Source of the DNA: Stentor roeselii
Taxonomy: Eukaryota; Ciliophora; Heterotrichea; Heterotrichida; Stentoridae
NCBI GenBank assembly: GCA_006503475.1
Contig: RSEH01000179.1
Location: 34,005-98,004 of the forward strand
Reading direction: 5' to 3'
DNA length: 64,000 bases
The position numbers and the translations under genes were made by a program. Under the pieces are notes generated by a model, which did not search any database, had not been told where the DNA came from, and saw nothing but the letters and a program-made list of their open reading frames with translations. The stretch's first letter is position 1, and the number at the start of each line of letters is the position of its first letter. Shown piece after piece: positions 1 through 9,972 of this stretch.

Positions 1-515
1 ACCAAGGAATTATTGATCAGCTTAGAATATCAAAGTACCATTATTGGCCTATGAGTGGAGCTGATTGCTTTTTGCAATTCTTGTGCTTTTTATCAACTCT
101 GCTGATTGTAACTTTTATTTAGTCTTGTTTGGGTTTGCTTATCATTTGGCTTAGCTCATTTTATATTGAACGAAAAGTTGAAAGAGATCGACAAAATCTA
201 TTAAAAAACATCACTTTTAGAAAAAATGGATTAGATACAATTAACTCTGGAAGAATGATTTATATTCTTGCAGTATATCCAGTGATCATATTCTTCCTTT
301 CTCTACTCATTTACTTCCTTACCTGGTCCCTTGCATACTCCTTTGGATTTTCAATAGCCTTGCCGATTTACCTTTTATTCTCCTTAAAGTTAAACGACCA
401 ACTCCAAAAGAATTTGAAATCAATTCGTTTCTATTTCCTTTCCCCAGAAATGCACGAAATTCTCTTAAACAAGCGTAAAACTTTGCAAACAACTATAATA
501 GAATTATTCCATTAG
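1..515 (+). CDS. C-terminal part of a multi-pass membrane protein (5' end outside window)
   Basis: The frame is open from base 3 and continues after removal of a 15-nt intron at 108-122 (GTAACTTTTATTTAG), ending at TAG 513-515. The visible part is about 163 residues. It has a hydrophobic segment before and across the intron, a basic stretch (IERKVERDR), then two more strongly hydrophobic segments and a polar C-terminus. No catalytic motif is visible. The layout of a basic segment after a membrane helix, followed by two helices and a charged tail, is reminiscent of the C-terminal region of glycerol-3-phosphate/DHAP acyltransferases of the Gpt2/Sct1 type, but this is a guess and an ABC-transporter membrane domain cannot be excluded. 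The next gene starts 14 bases downstream on the same strand. Confidence 0.6.
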
Positions 516-529
516 ATAGCTTTATAAAT

Positions 530-1510
530 ATGCAGGCTAAGCACAACTTCCATAACTCTTATCGAAACCCTGTATGTCGAAGCTGGCATTCAAACCAATC
601 AATAAAAGACACAAACTTAATCTTCCCAGTATTTGTTACTAATACAGAAGATGAGAAAACTGAAATAACATCGATGCCTGGTAACTTTAGGTATGGATAT
701 AAAAAGATTGTAGAGGAACTTCGACCTTTAATTGAACGCCCCAGGTCTCATCTTCGGTCAATTATGATATTTGGTGTGATGCAAACTGATGAAAAGGATG
801 ACACTGGCCGGTGCATTGAAAACTCACCTGTGACGAAAGCCCTTCCATTATTAAGACAAGCATTTCCTGACTTACTTTTAGGTGTAGATCTGTGTCTCTG
901 TGCATACACCAATTCAGGCCACTGCGGAATCATGCGAAAAGACGGTACCATAAACCTTCAAAAGTCTCAAAAATCACTTGCATCAGCAGCTCGTATATTC
1001 GCCAGCTACGGAGCTCAAATGATCTGCCCTTCCGATATGATGGACGGGCGAATCCACTTCATTCGTCAAGAACTCCTGAACGGTGGCTTTGACGTGCCGA
1101 TAATGAGTTATTCCACTAAATTCCACTCAAGTTTCTACGGCCCCTTCAGAGACGCTGCCCAAAGCGCTCCTTCATTCGGAGACAGGGCAACTTACCAACT
1201 TCCTCCATACGCAAGAGACTTGGGAATAAGAGCAGCTCTGAGAGACGTCGAAGAAGGAGCTGATTTCGTGATGGTAAAGCCAGGAATGCCTTATCTGGAC
1301 CTGATCCGTGATTTGAAAAATTCAGTTCAAGTGCCTATCGCTTGTTATCAGGTCTCTGGAGAATTCGCGATGCTTTTCCATGCTGCGAAAGCCGGAGCTA
1401 TTGACTTGAAACGAGCGGTTTTAGAGAGCATGACTGGATTTTTGAGAGCTGGAGCGACTATTGTTATTACTTATTTTGTGCCTCAGTTGCTTGACTGGAT
1501 TGAAGAGTAG
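530..1510 (+). CDS. ALAD: delta-aminolevulinic acid dehydratase (porphobilinogen synthase)
   Basis: This 326-residue protein should condense two 5-aminolevulinate molecules to porphobilinogen, the second step of haem synthesis. It has usual family length. The two active-site lysines are present: K197 in YSTKFHSSFYGPFRD and K250 in VMVKPGMPYLD, the latter being the Schiff-base lysine of the family. The zinc-type cysteine cluster DLCLCAYTNSGHCG is complete with Cys at 122, 124 and 132, so this is the zinc-dependent animal/fungal-like form rather than the magnesium-dependent plastid form. No targeting peptide is obvious, which fits a cytosolic enzyme. The ATG at 530 is preceded by an A/T-rich ATAAAT context typical of starts here. 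No intron is needed. Confidence 0.95.
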   Translation: MQAKHNFHNSYRNPVCRSWHSNQSIKDTNLIFPVFVTNTEDEKTEITSMPGNFRYGYKKIVEELRPLIERPRSHLRSIMIFGVMQTDEKDDTGRCIENSPVTKALPLLRQAFPDLLLGVDLCLCAYTNSGHCGIMRKDGTINLQKSQKSLASAARIFASYGAQMICPSDMMDGRIHFIRQELLNGGFDVPIMSYSTKFHSSFYGPFRDAAQSAPSFGDRATYQLPPYARDLGIRAALRDVEEGADFVMVKPGMPYLDLIRDLKNSVQVPIACYQVSGEFAMLFHAAKAGAIDLKRAVLESMTGFLRAGATIVITYFVPQLLDWIEE

Positions 1511-1630
1511 TTTTTTAGAAAGTAACTATCATAAGTTAAGCATTTTACAAAATATTAAGATTTATCATCTGGGTATTTTGAGGATAGCCTTAGAATCACT
1601 TAAGATGAACAATTTAAAAAAATCTAATAA

Positions 1631-4600
1631 ATGGCAAAAGTTAAAAGTGAACATTTGAGAGAAATAAAAATCCAAGGAAGTGAATATGAAACTATTTCAG
1701 TTTACCCTGATAACACCCTGACACTTTCAAGATACACATGGTTGAGTATTTTACCGAAAAACTTATTTGAACAGTTCCAGCGGCCTTCCAATGTTTGGTT
1801 CGTGATTGTGTCGATATTCCAGCTGATTCCATTCGAACTGAACCCGACAGACTCCTGGACGACTATCCTTCCTCTGTCATTACTTCTATTAATAACTCTG
1901 CTAAAAGATGCATACGTTGACCTGAAGTTGAGAAAGCAAGACGAGATTAACAACAAAGCTCAGTTTCAATTTTGGGATGGTACTCGCTTCGTGTTCCGGA
2001 AAAGTCAAGAGTTGCTTGTAGGCCACATCGTTATTGTCAATTGCAACGAAACAGTCCCTGCAGACATGCTTTTAATCGACTGTTTAAACGACTCGAAGTG
2101 GGTCTATGCCGACAATTCAAAGTTGAATGGAACGAGTGTCCTTACTAAAGTAAACGCGATTGAAAAACATGGACGAATGGTCATTCATATTGACGACACT
2201 TTTATGATAAACACTAAATTTCACTGTATCATTAAAATCTCTGAACCTAATCATGACTATTCCGCATTTTATGGAAGACTCAAACTTGCTGGAGACCCTG
2301 GAAGTCTTGAACTCAAAGCTAATAACTTGCTTTTTAAAGGAAGTGTCTTTACTGGATGTGAACGCGTTGTTGGGATTTGCATGTATTGTGGGTATGAATC
2401 TAAACTACAGCTTAATTCCAAGAAGATTTATCATAAAACTAGCAGAATGGAAACAAAACTGAATAATTGGGTGGTTTTTATACTGATTGTCTTGGTTTTC
2501 ATTGTTTCTTTCTGTGTTCTTGGGTTTTATGTGATTGGTAGTCATAAGTCCAGTGGGACCAAGCCGGAAGATTCGATGTTTCTTCAGCCAATTATCACTT
2601 TTGTGTTACTTTTCAACAATATCATCCCGATATCCTTGTTCATGGTAATTGACATCATCAGGATTCTTCAAAGTTACGTCATTTCCAAGAAAAACCCTCA
2701 CATTTCATTCAACAATGAAAGACTTAATGAAAATCTAGGCCAAGTCGACTACATTTTGACTGACAAAACTGGAACAATCACTGAAAACTCTTTAAAAGTC
2801 AGAAGTATTTGTGTCGACAACAAAATGTTTCACATCTCAGAAGACGAAAGAATCCAAACCGAGCCAAACAAGCTCGAAATCGACTTGCTTCAATGTAAAC
2901 CAATGGAAGACAACATGGACAACACGGACTACCTCAGGTCTCTCCTTGACACTGAATCAGGTTCTGAAGTTTTCAAAGAATTCGTGAAATGCATGACACT
3001 TTGCAATACTCTTACAAAGTTCAAATCTGAGTTCCTCGGGTCAAATGATGAAAAAGCTCTTGTAAAATTCGCAGAAATTTTCGGGTATAAATTAGTTCAT
3101 GTATCGAAAAATCTCTATGTTTTAAAAGTCCAAGGACAGGACCATTCCTATGAAGTCGTCGCATCAAGTCAGTTCAACTCGAAGACTAAAAAATCCAGAG
3201 TTTTGCTTTATGAGTACTCAGAAAACTTTGGAGTTCTTTACTTCAAAGGCGACCCTTATCGCAGTATGGGACCATTTAATTTGAGCAAGGATGAAAAAGC
3301 AGAGATTCAAAGGAAGTGCAATGAAATGAATGAAAAAGGACTTAGAACTATGGTCCTTGGGTATAAAAAAATACCTTTGGAGGACTTGGCTGATTTCAGG
3401 TCACGAATTAAAAAAGCTGAACATTCACTTGTTAATGTTGAAGGTAAAATCGAAGCGGTTTTTAAAGAACTTGAGGACCAGCTGCAGTTTCTTGGATTTA
3501 CATGTATAGAGGAAGAGGTCATGTCTGAGACTATTCATTGCGTTTCTAGTCTGAAAAAGTCGAATATTAAAATATGGCTGGTATCAGGGGACTCGTATGG
3601 AAATACGAATTTAACTTCAATTGCTTCGAAAATTGTTGATGTTGATTCTGAGAAAGTGTATCTTGAAGGACTTGACCAGGAGCATACCTGCTTTAAAGCT
3701 CTTAAATCTGCAATATTTTCGTATATCTTTGATGATAATCGAGCTGGTAGAATGTCTTTTTCTATCAATGGAGGATTTTTGGTCACGGAATCTTTAGATG
3801 GAGATGATGACTCTTTGAGAGGATATTCTTCAGTTCAGAACTCGATTTTACCTAACACACATTCGGTTTTTAAAAAAATTTCAAATGTTTTATTGGATGA
3901 ATCTGATCTCAATCGTCCAGTAAAAATTTCTAAGTTGGATTACTGTGTTTTTATTGATAGAAGTAGTTTTTTAACTGCTTTAAAGCATGAATCATGCAGA
4001 AAACTCTTGGTTATTTTACTGGTGTGTGCCAGATCAGTTGTTTTCAGCCGTCTAATGCCAGAAGACAAAGTCTCCGTAGTAAAGCTTCTAAAGAAAAACG
4101 TGAGTTTCAATCCAGTAGTAATGGCAATCGGACAAGGCGAGGGAGACATTTCAATGCTTCAAAGTTCCGACATCGGAGTAGCAGTGAATTCCCAAGAAAG
4201 TTCTCTAATCCGTAACTTCAGCGATGTACGTGTGACAACTTTTGCCGATTTGGAACAACTCTTACTAGTCCATGGCCATTGGAACTACTCGCGCTTATCT
4301 CGAGCGATTCTCTTGTTTTTATATAAAAACTTTCTACTTACATCAATGCTTTTCACTTACACCCTGGTATGTTCATTCACAGGTACATCGTTGTTTGACG
4401 CGACTTTACTTGTGGGTTACAATATTTTTTTCACTACTCTTCCAGTCCTGGTTCTTGGAATCTTCGATGAAGACCTACCTGAAGAGGTTTTAACTAAAAA
4501 CCGAGAAGTTTATTTTCAAGGGAGCAAAGGAAAGCTTTTTTGCAGTAAGTTGATATTTTTATATGGAGGACTCGCGACTTTACATTGGGGAATCCTCAGC

Positions 4601-7600
4601 GCTTTGCTTTTTGCTTGTGTGCCTTCGATTATTACTGCTTCAGGACATGAACTGAATTTAGACTTTTTAGGAACTGTTGTTTATATCACTATGATTTCTG
4701 CAGTATTGGTTCAAATACATCTGGACTGCTATTCTTATAGCTTGCTTTATTATTTGTCTTTATTCCTTTCAGTTATTTTCGTGCTTTCTTTTGTGTTGAT
4801 TCAAGATAATGTCGGCTTTGTCAATAATTTATTGATTGGTGTCGGTCAGCAGATTAAAAGTAGTCCTTATGCGTTTTTTTCTATTTTTTTCACGTCTTTG
4901 GCCTGCATCATTCCGAGTTACGCGGCCAGGATATTCAAAGAGCTTTTTTTTCCGAATATCGTTGAACAACTAAGAGCAGGTAAAATGAATTTAAAAGATG
5001 TTGGAAGACTTGACGAGTTTGATGACATGATATCAAAAATTTACTGCAACTCTTCATCTTGGAAAAATTCTTCACAAGATGACAAATTCTCAATGAGCAA
5101 ATACACCCTTCGTTATAACCTGCCATATATGGAAAGTGAGTATGAAGAATTATTTAAAATGGAAAGCAGCACAATTATCAAAGTAACTGTCTGCGCTATT
5201 TGGCTGCTGTTGATTTTATGGACTATTTTCACAGCTACTCTATTTGAATCTGATCTAGGGTATAAGTTGGCTCGGATCATCATAACAGCTGGATTTGGAG
5301 TGCTGGTCTTTTTGATGTTCACTGAACATTTCTGGTATTACTACAAATATTACATACTTGGAGGGATTTTCGCTGGGTTGGTCATCAAATTTATCTTAGA
5401 ATTGAGTTTCAACTTACCAAGTATCCTAGCGACAGCTCTTGTACCACTCGTTACAAACGTCTTACTAAACGTCGACTGGTTTTCAATATCATGTCTCAAC
5501 ATCTTAAACGTCATTTTCGGTATAATTTCATTCAGCATTTTTTATGATAAAGACCAAGCCCAGTCAGCTTTAAGTATTTCTAGATTCACTACTCTCATCA
5601 TCGCTATCACCGCAACTTCTTCAATCGTCGGGTACTACCTGGTCCTTTCCAAGAAAACCGAGCACAAACTAATGAGTCTTTCAAGTGCAGGAATAGAAAG
5701 AACCCAGTCAATTTTATCTCTTCTTCTTCCACCTTTCGTAAGAAATCGCGTTAAAGACGGAGTCAGATACATCGCAGAAGCTCAAGACGAGGTTTCAGTT
5801 CTTTTCTGTGATATCTGCGATTTCGAGTCAATATGTCGAGAATACAAGCCAAACGATTTACGTCTTTTTCTTGATTCACTCTTCAAGATTTTCGATAATT
5901 TGTGTGAAAACACTGGAGTGACCAAGATAGAGACTGTAGGAAAGACCTACATGGCCTGTGCTGGCCTTTCTGACAGTGATCAGGAGCTTCCTCAGTCAGT
6001 GCGCGAGGTGAACCACGCGCGAAGAGTGATTGAATTAGCGAATTCGATGTTGCAGGAGGTTTCACTCATTCGTCTGGCGAATGGAAATAAACTGCAAGTG
6101 AAGATAGGAATCAACAGTGGCCCTGTGATTGCAGGGGTTGTAGGACATCATAAGCCGCAGTTTTCCTTGGTGGGCGACACGGTGAATACGGCTTCGAGGA
6201 TGTGTTCTACTCTTGCCGAGTATAACTCGGTTCAGATCACTGCTGCCACTCATGCGTATTTGAAAAGCTTTGGGGATCTCACCTTTAGGACTTCTAGTGT
6301 TGAGGCTAAAGGAAAGGGAAAAATGGATACTTTTATTGTTTGTGAAGTCAAGTATGAGAACTCTTCAGATATCGCTGGAGGACCTAATTGCACAAGGCTT
6401 AGTAATCCATCGGTGAGTGGGAACACAAGTATGAATAATACTCGAAGAAGCAAGTCAATGATTTTTGAATCGTTTCAGACTATGATGGAAAGTAAAATGA
6501 TACGAAAAAGTACTGGACTTATTTCGACTTCTTCTTGGTTTCATACTAGATGTAAAGAGTCAGAAAAAGAAAAAAAATTCAGGATTAATGGTCTGGTTAC
6601 AACTTATAAAGTGCTTTTATATTCTTTGATAATCGCACTGATTACTTATTTGTGTAACTTGGCGATTTCATTGTTTGAATTTTACTATCTGAGCAATTTT
6701 TCAAATAAAGAGATTATAATTGGTAGAGGAATAGTGATCGCTTTTATAGCTGTGATAATTTCATTTCACAAGAAAGTTTATCAGTATTTATTCTACCCAA
6801 CGCTTATCTCATTAGTCCTTATGATCATGCTTCTTGTAGCTTTACTCAACCTTATCTATTCAACTGATACTTTCATTGATTTCACAGCACTTGAAATAAT
6901 GTATGTAATTGTTATTCTAAACCATTCAACTGGAGCAAGTCTTTTCATGGTTCTCGTTGCAAATATTTGTGTATTCGTGCCCTGGATTGTTTTAGTCTCT
7001 TTCAGTAGCAATGTTCAACTCAATGTCAGCAACTTGTTACTTGTTGCTTGTTTTTCTGGTATCAACTTTTTTGCGATTTTCATTCAAGAAAAAAAAAACA
7101 GGTCGAATTTTAATCTTAATTTTTTGGCTGATAGAGAAATTAAGGAAACTGAAAAGTTGTTGGTACAGATGATGCCTCCTAATGTCTTGGAAGACTTGCA
7201 GAATGATAAGATTTGTACTGATAAACAAAAGGAAATTACGATTTTGTTTGCTGATATTGTTGGGTTTACTAACTGGAGTGCTGATAAATGTCCTGAAGAT
7301 GTTGTCATGATGCTTTCTCAATTATTTACGAGGTTTGATAAAAAGTGTGTTGAGAATGATGTTTATAAGGTTCATACTATTGGAGATTGTTATGTTGTCC
7401 TCGGGTACAACGGTAAAAGTCTACGAGACCCTCTCCACGAGTGTTTAAACGTTGTAAAAATGGCCAAAGACATGATCGAAATAATAAAAGACGAGAACCG
7501 AATCCACAGTTCCGAGTTAAACATGCGTATCGGCATTCACGTCGGTGACGTGATCGGTGGTATAATCGGTACAAACACAGTGCGTTACGACATCTGGGGT

Positions 7601-7783
7601 CCAGACGTTCTAATAGCAAACAAGATGGAAAGCAGCGGAAAAGCCGGTTCTATAAACGTAAGCGAAGACGCTCGAAGACTTCTAATGCAAAGTTACACCC
7701 ACTCATTTTCCTTCATTCAAAACGCCGAGGTAAACATCGAATCCCTTCGTCGAAACATGAGATGTTTTTTTATGGAAAGTTAA
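1631..7783 (+). CDS. P4-type ATPase fused to two guanylyl cyclase domains
   Basis: A 2050-residue membrane protein with the architecture known for ciliate and apicomplexan guanylyl cyclases. Residues about 1-1100 are a P4-ATPase (flippase-like) module with its N-terminal signature, the phosphorylation motif DKTGT at D378 and about ten membrane helices. A second membrane block precedes cyclase domain C1 (about 1375-1560), and a third block precedes C2 (about 1860-2030). C1 carries the guanine-selecting E1434 and S1512 and the transition-state pair N1519/R1523, but has K1438 where the second metal-binding Asp belongs. C2 carries both metal Asp residues (D1875, D1919) but has L1994/K1998 instead of Asn/Arg. 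One composite active site made by C1+C2 is therefore expected, making cGMP. The ATPase part is degenerate: N166-G-T-S replaces DGET, and G834-Q-G-E-G-D replaces GDGxND. Expected in plasma membrane or ciliary/cortical vesicles. A CDC50 gene lies at 42191-43114. Confidence 0.95.
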   Translation: MAKVKSEHLREIKIQGSEYETISVYPDNTLTLSRYTWLSILPKNLFEQFQRPSNVWFVIVSIFQLIPFELNPTDSWTTILPLSLLLLITLLKDAYVDLKLRKQDEINNKAQFQFWDGTRFVFRKSQELLVGHIVIVNCNETVPADMLLIDCLNDSKWVYADNSKLNGTSVLTKVNAIEKHGRMVIHIDDTFMINTKFHCIIKISEPNHDYSAFYGRLKLAGDPGSLELKANNLLFKGSVFTGCERVVGICMYCGYESKLQLNSKKIYHKTSRMETKLNNWVVFILIVLVFIVSFCVLGFYVIGSHKSSGTKPEDSMFLQPIITFVLLFNNIIPISLFMVIDIIRILQSYVISKKNPHISFNNERLNENLGQVDYILTDKTGTITENSLKVRSICVDNKMFHISEDERIQTEPNKLEIDLLQCKPMEDNMDNTDYLRSLLDTESGSEVFKEFVKCMTLCNTLTKFKSEFLGSNDEKALVKFAEIFGYKLVHVSKNLYVLKVQGQDHSYEVVASSQFNSKTKKSRVLLYEYSENFGVLYFKGDPYRSMGPFNLSKDEKAEIQRKCNEMNEKGLRTMVLGYKKIPLEDLADFRSRIKKAEHSLVNVEGKIEAVFKELEDQLQFLGFTCIEEEVMSETIHCVSSLKKSNIKIWLVSGDSYGNTNLTSIASKIVDVDSEKVYLEGLDQEHTCFKALKSAIFSYIFDDNRAGRMSFSINGGFLVTESLDGDDDSLRGYSSVQNSILPNTHSVFKKISNVLLDESDLNRPVKISKLDYCVFIDRSSFLTALKHESCRKLLVILLVCARSVVFSRLMPEDKVSVVKLLKKNVSFNPVVMAIGQGEGDISMLQSSDIGVAVNSQESSLIRNFSDVRVTTFADLEQLLLVHGHWNYSRLSRAILLFLYKNFLLTSMLFTYTLVCSFTGTSLFDATLLVGYNIFFTTLPVLVLGIFDEDLPEEVLTKNREVYFQGSKGKLFCSKLIFLYGGLATLHWGILSALLFACVPSIITASGHELNLDFLGTVVYITMISAVLVQIHLDCYSYSLLYYLSLFLSVIFVLSFVLIQDNVGFVNNLLIGVGQQIKSSPYAFFSIFFTSLACIIPSYAARIFKELFFPNIVEQLRAGKMNLKDVGRLDEFDDMISKIYCNSSSWKNSSQDDKFSMSKYTLRYNLPYMESEYEELFKMESSTIIKVTVCAIWLLLILWTIFTATLFESDLGYKLARIIITAGFGVLVFLMFTEHFWYYYKYYILGGIFAGLVIKFILELSFNLPSILATALVPLVTNVLLNVDWFSISCLNILNVIFGIISFSIFYDKDQAQSALSISRFTTLIIAITATSSIVGYYLVLSKKTEHKLMSLSSAGIERTQSILSLLLPPFVRNRVKDGVRYIAEAQDEVSVLFCDICDFESICREYKPNDLRLFLDSLFKIFDNLCENTGVTKIETVGKTYMACAGLSDSDQELPQSVREVNHARRVIELANSMLQEVSLIRLANGNKLQVKIGINSGPVIAGVVGHHKPQFSLVGDTVNTASRMCSTLAEYNSVQITAATHAYLKSFGDLTFRTSSVEAKGKGKMDTFIVCEVKYENSSDIAGGPNCTRLSNPSVSGNTSMNNTRRSKSMIFESFQTMMESKMIRKSTGLISTSSWFHTRCKESEKEKKFRINGLVTTYKVLLYSLIIALITYLCNLAISLFEFYYLSNFSNKEIIIGRGIVIAFIAVIISFHKKVYQYLFYPTLISLVLMIMLLVALLNLIYSTDTFIDFTALEIMYVIVILNHSTGASLFMVLVANICVFVPWIVLVSFSSNVQLNVSNLLLVACFSGINFFAIFIQEKKNRSNFNLNFLADREIKETEKLLVQMMPPNVLEDLQNDKICTDKQKEITILFADIVGFTNWSADKCPEDVVMMLSQLFTRFDKKCVENDVYKVHTIGDCYVVLGYNGKSLRDPLHECLNVVKMAKDMIEIIKDENRIHSSELNMRIGIHVGDVIGGIIGTNTVRYDIWGPDVLIANKMESSGKAGSINVSEDARRLLMQSYTHSFSFIQNAEVNIESLRRNMRCFFMES

Positions 7784-7793
7784 TTGTAAGCTG

Positions 7794-8252
7794 TTAGTTT
7801 TTATATTTCGGACTTGCCAAGGCGGTGCCTTTATCAAATTTCACCTTCACAGGCCTGGGCTCTTCAGGTTTTATCCAAAAGTCTCCTGGAGGAGGGTTCA
7901 AAGCAGCCCGGTCAGGGAACAGCTCAGGGTGAAAGCAAAAAGGCTTTAAAAGTCGAGGTCTTTCAGGGATTTTCCAAGGAACCACGTTGATTGTTACTCG
8001 CTTTCGCACCTCGTCGTAACCGTGAAGAACGACTCCTTCGACTGAGGCGTGAACTGTGTGGTCTCGGCCGATGTGCACGTTGTAACCTGGTCGCCATCTT
8101 AAGCCTCTTTGTCGCACAAGGATGTCATTATGACGGACCTCTTCGCCACTGAAAGCTTTGATTCCTAGTCTTTTCCCTGCTGAGTCTTTTTTGTTCTTGG
8201 TGACTGTCGCAGAAGCTTTCGTGGCGAAATGACGACTGAGAAAAGTAAGCAT
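7794..8252 (-). CDS. MRPL27: mitochondrial large ribosomal subunit protein bL27
   Basis: The 152-residue product carries the L27 core: DSAGKRLGIKAF, then a VRQRG segment followed by PGYNVHIGRDHTVHA and the EGVV loop. bL27 sits near the peptidyl-transferase centre of bacterial-type ribosomes. The N-terminus (MLTFLSRHFATKA) is hydrophobic, hydroxylated and basic, as expected of a mitochondrial targeting peptide, so this is a nucleus-encoded mitochondrial ribosomal protein. A C-terminal extension of about 60 proline-rich residues follows the core. It converges with the cyclase gene with 10 bases between the stop codons, and it lies 8 bases downstream of the next minus-strand gene. Confidence 0.9.
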   Translation of the reverse strand: MLTFLSRHFATKASATVTKNKKDSAGKRLGIKAFSGEEVRHNDILVRQRGLRWRPGYNVHIGRDHTVHASVEGVVLHGYDEVRKRVTINVVPWKIPERPRLLKPFCFHPELFPDRAALNPPPGDFWIKPEEPRPVKVKFDKGTALASPKYKN

Positions 8253-8260
8253 TTTTTTTA

Positions 8261-9934
8261 TTACTTAGTAAGGGGACTCTCGATAAGCCTTTGGTATTTT
8301 TCTAAGGTGAAGTTGTCACGAAAGGCTTTTATCTTTCGAGACATTGGAGGCTTTTCTTGCTTGAATCTTCTTACTTTAGTGATTTCTTTGAAGTACTTAC
8401 TGGGGTCGAAAGTTTCTTCACCTTGGAGGACTGTTGAAATGTTTTTTGAGTATTTGTTAGCGACGGCGTCTCTGATGTCCCAAGTGTTTCGAAGACCTGG
8501 GATTATTTCGCCTTGTTCATTGACGAACTCTTTTGCTTTACCTTTGAGTTTGTAAAGGTAACTTTTAAGTCTTTCTTTATGACTTTCTTCAACATTTTCA
8601 ACAGTTTTTTTTAAGTCCTGCGTGATTCGGTTCCTAGAAATAAGAGGCTGGGCTTTTTGGTACTTGTAAACCGCCTGCAAGTTACTTTTAAACTGGGCGG
8701 AGTCACCGTCAGGACTAGTCCCTTTCAACATCAAGGCTCGCTGGTAGTTCGAAATTTTAAGTCTTAAAGAAGCGTCAGTGACTTCCAGTTCTCCATTATT
8801 GAGACCTGCAGCTAAGTTCATTAAAGCCGCCTTGAAAATCGACTTAATAAAAATCTTTTCAAATTCAAAGTAATTCAAATAAGAAGCTGTTGTGATGTCT
8901 CTAAGCATTCTCATCCCTTCATGTTTATTCGGTGCTAAATTCTGCTCAGATAAAAAATCAGCGACTTTGCTGATATGCGACAAGTCCTGAGGTGACTTCA
9001 GCCCCTGCCACCAGGTCCTTAAGAGTTTGACGTGTTCTTCAACAGTGCAGAACTTGAACCGTTGTCGTAATTCCTCATCTTCCCGACCAGAGCGAAAAGG
9101 GTTTAAAGGTTGCAGTGGGGCACTTTCACATCGAGCAGTATTTTTTTCCCGATTTTCATGATTTCCAAGTAATGCTCTTGCATTCAAATCAAGGTACTTA
9201 AGTATATGGTCAGTCTTCGAGTCCTCTTTAAACATATTCTCGAATTCTTCCCTTTGTATCGCGATTTTCGCGATATCCGAGCATTTAAAAATAACACCCA
9301 GGGCCTAAGTAAAGTCTACAGTCTCCACATATCGAGCTTCTGGACACAGGCCGAAAGCGAGCAAAGGAAAAACCAGTTCATCAACAGAGAGTCTTCCTGA
9401 ATCATCTTCATCTAAAGCGAGAAACAACTGTCTTAAGAAATTTTTAAAAGCTTTTGAGCCTTGAACAGCTGGTTCGACTCCTCGCGACCTGACCCACCGT
9501 TCTCTTTCAGTTCGAACCCATTTATGTTGAGACAAAACCGCATCTCTCAAACGCGCTTCAGCTTTTTTCGATTTGAAGGGAGCCAGGTGCTCTTCGATCT
9601 GGTGAATCGGGTCTGGCCTGGGCGCTATGCTTCGAAGTAAACGCATCCCTGCAGACATCCGCTTAAAGCCGTGGTTTAGGCAAGAGTTGTCTTTCAGGGC
9701 TTCTTGTTCTTTATCCGCATGAGCCATTGCACGGAGGATGTTGTGGTCAATGCTTAGGTCTAGTTTGTATTGATTTTTTATCATCTCTATGCTTTCGTTT
9801 GTACTTTTACGACGGTTTGGTTGAAAATTTTCAGTTTCGTCGAAGGACTTTGTGAGAGTTGACTGATCTTTAGGACTTGTTGAATTGAATTCTTTGGATG
9901 GGGAAAGTGGACTGGTGACTTTTTTGGAAAACAT
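8261..9934 (-). CDS. EF-hand protein of unknown function
   Basis: Two open segments join after removing a 15-nt intron (plus coordinates 9305-9319; GTAGACTTTACTTAG on the coding strand), giving 552 residues. The junction reads EARYVET followed by ALGVIFKCSD. One canonical Ca2+-binding EF loop is visible just before the intron (LDEDDSGRLSVDE), and the sequence across the intron probably forms a partner EF-hand. The N-terminus is polar and serine-rich; the C-terminal half is helical and charged with no motif I recognise. It diverges from the delta-COP gene with 38 bases between start codons. A role in ciliary or cortical Ca2+ signalling is possible but not shown. Confidence 0.85.
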
Positions 9935-9972
9935 TGATTATAGCTGGAGGTTTGAAAGTTTAATAATTCATC

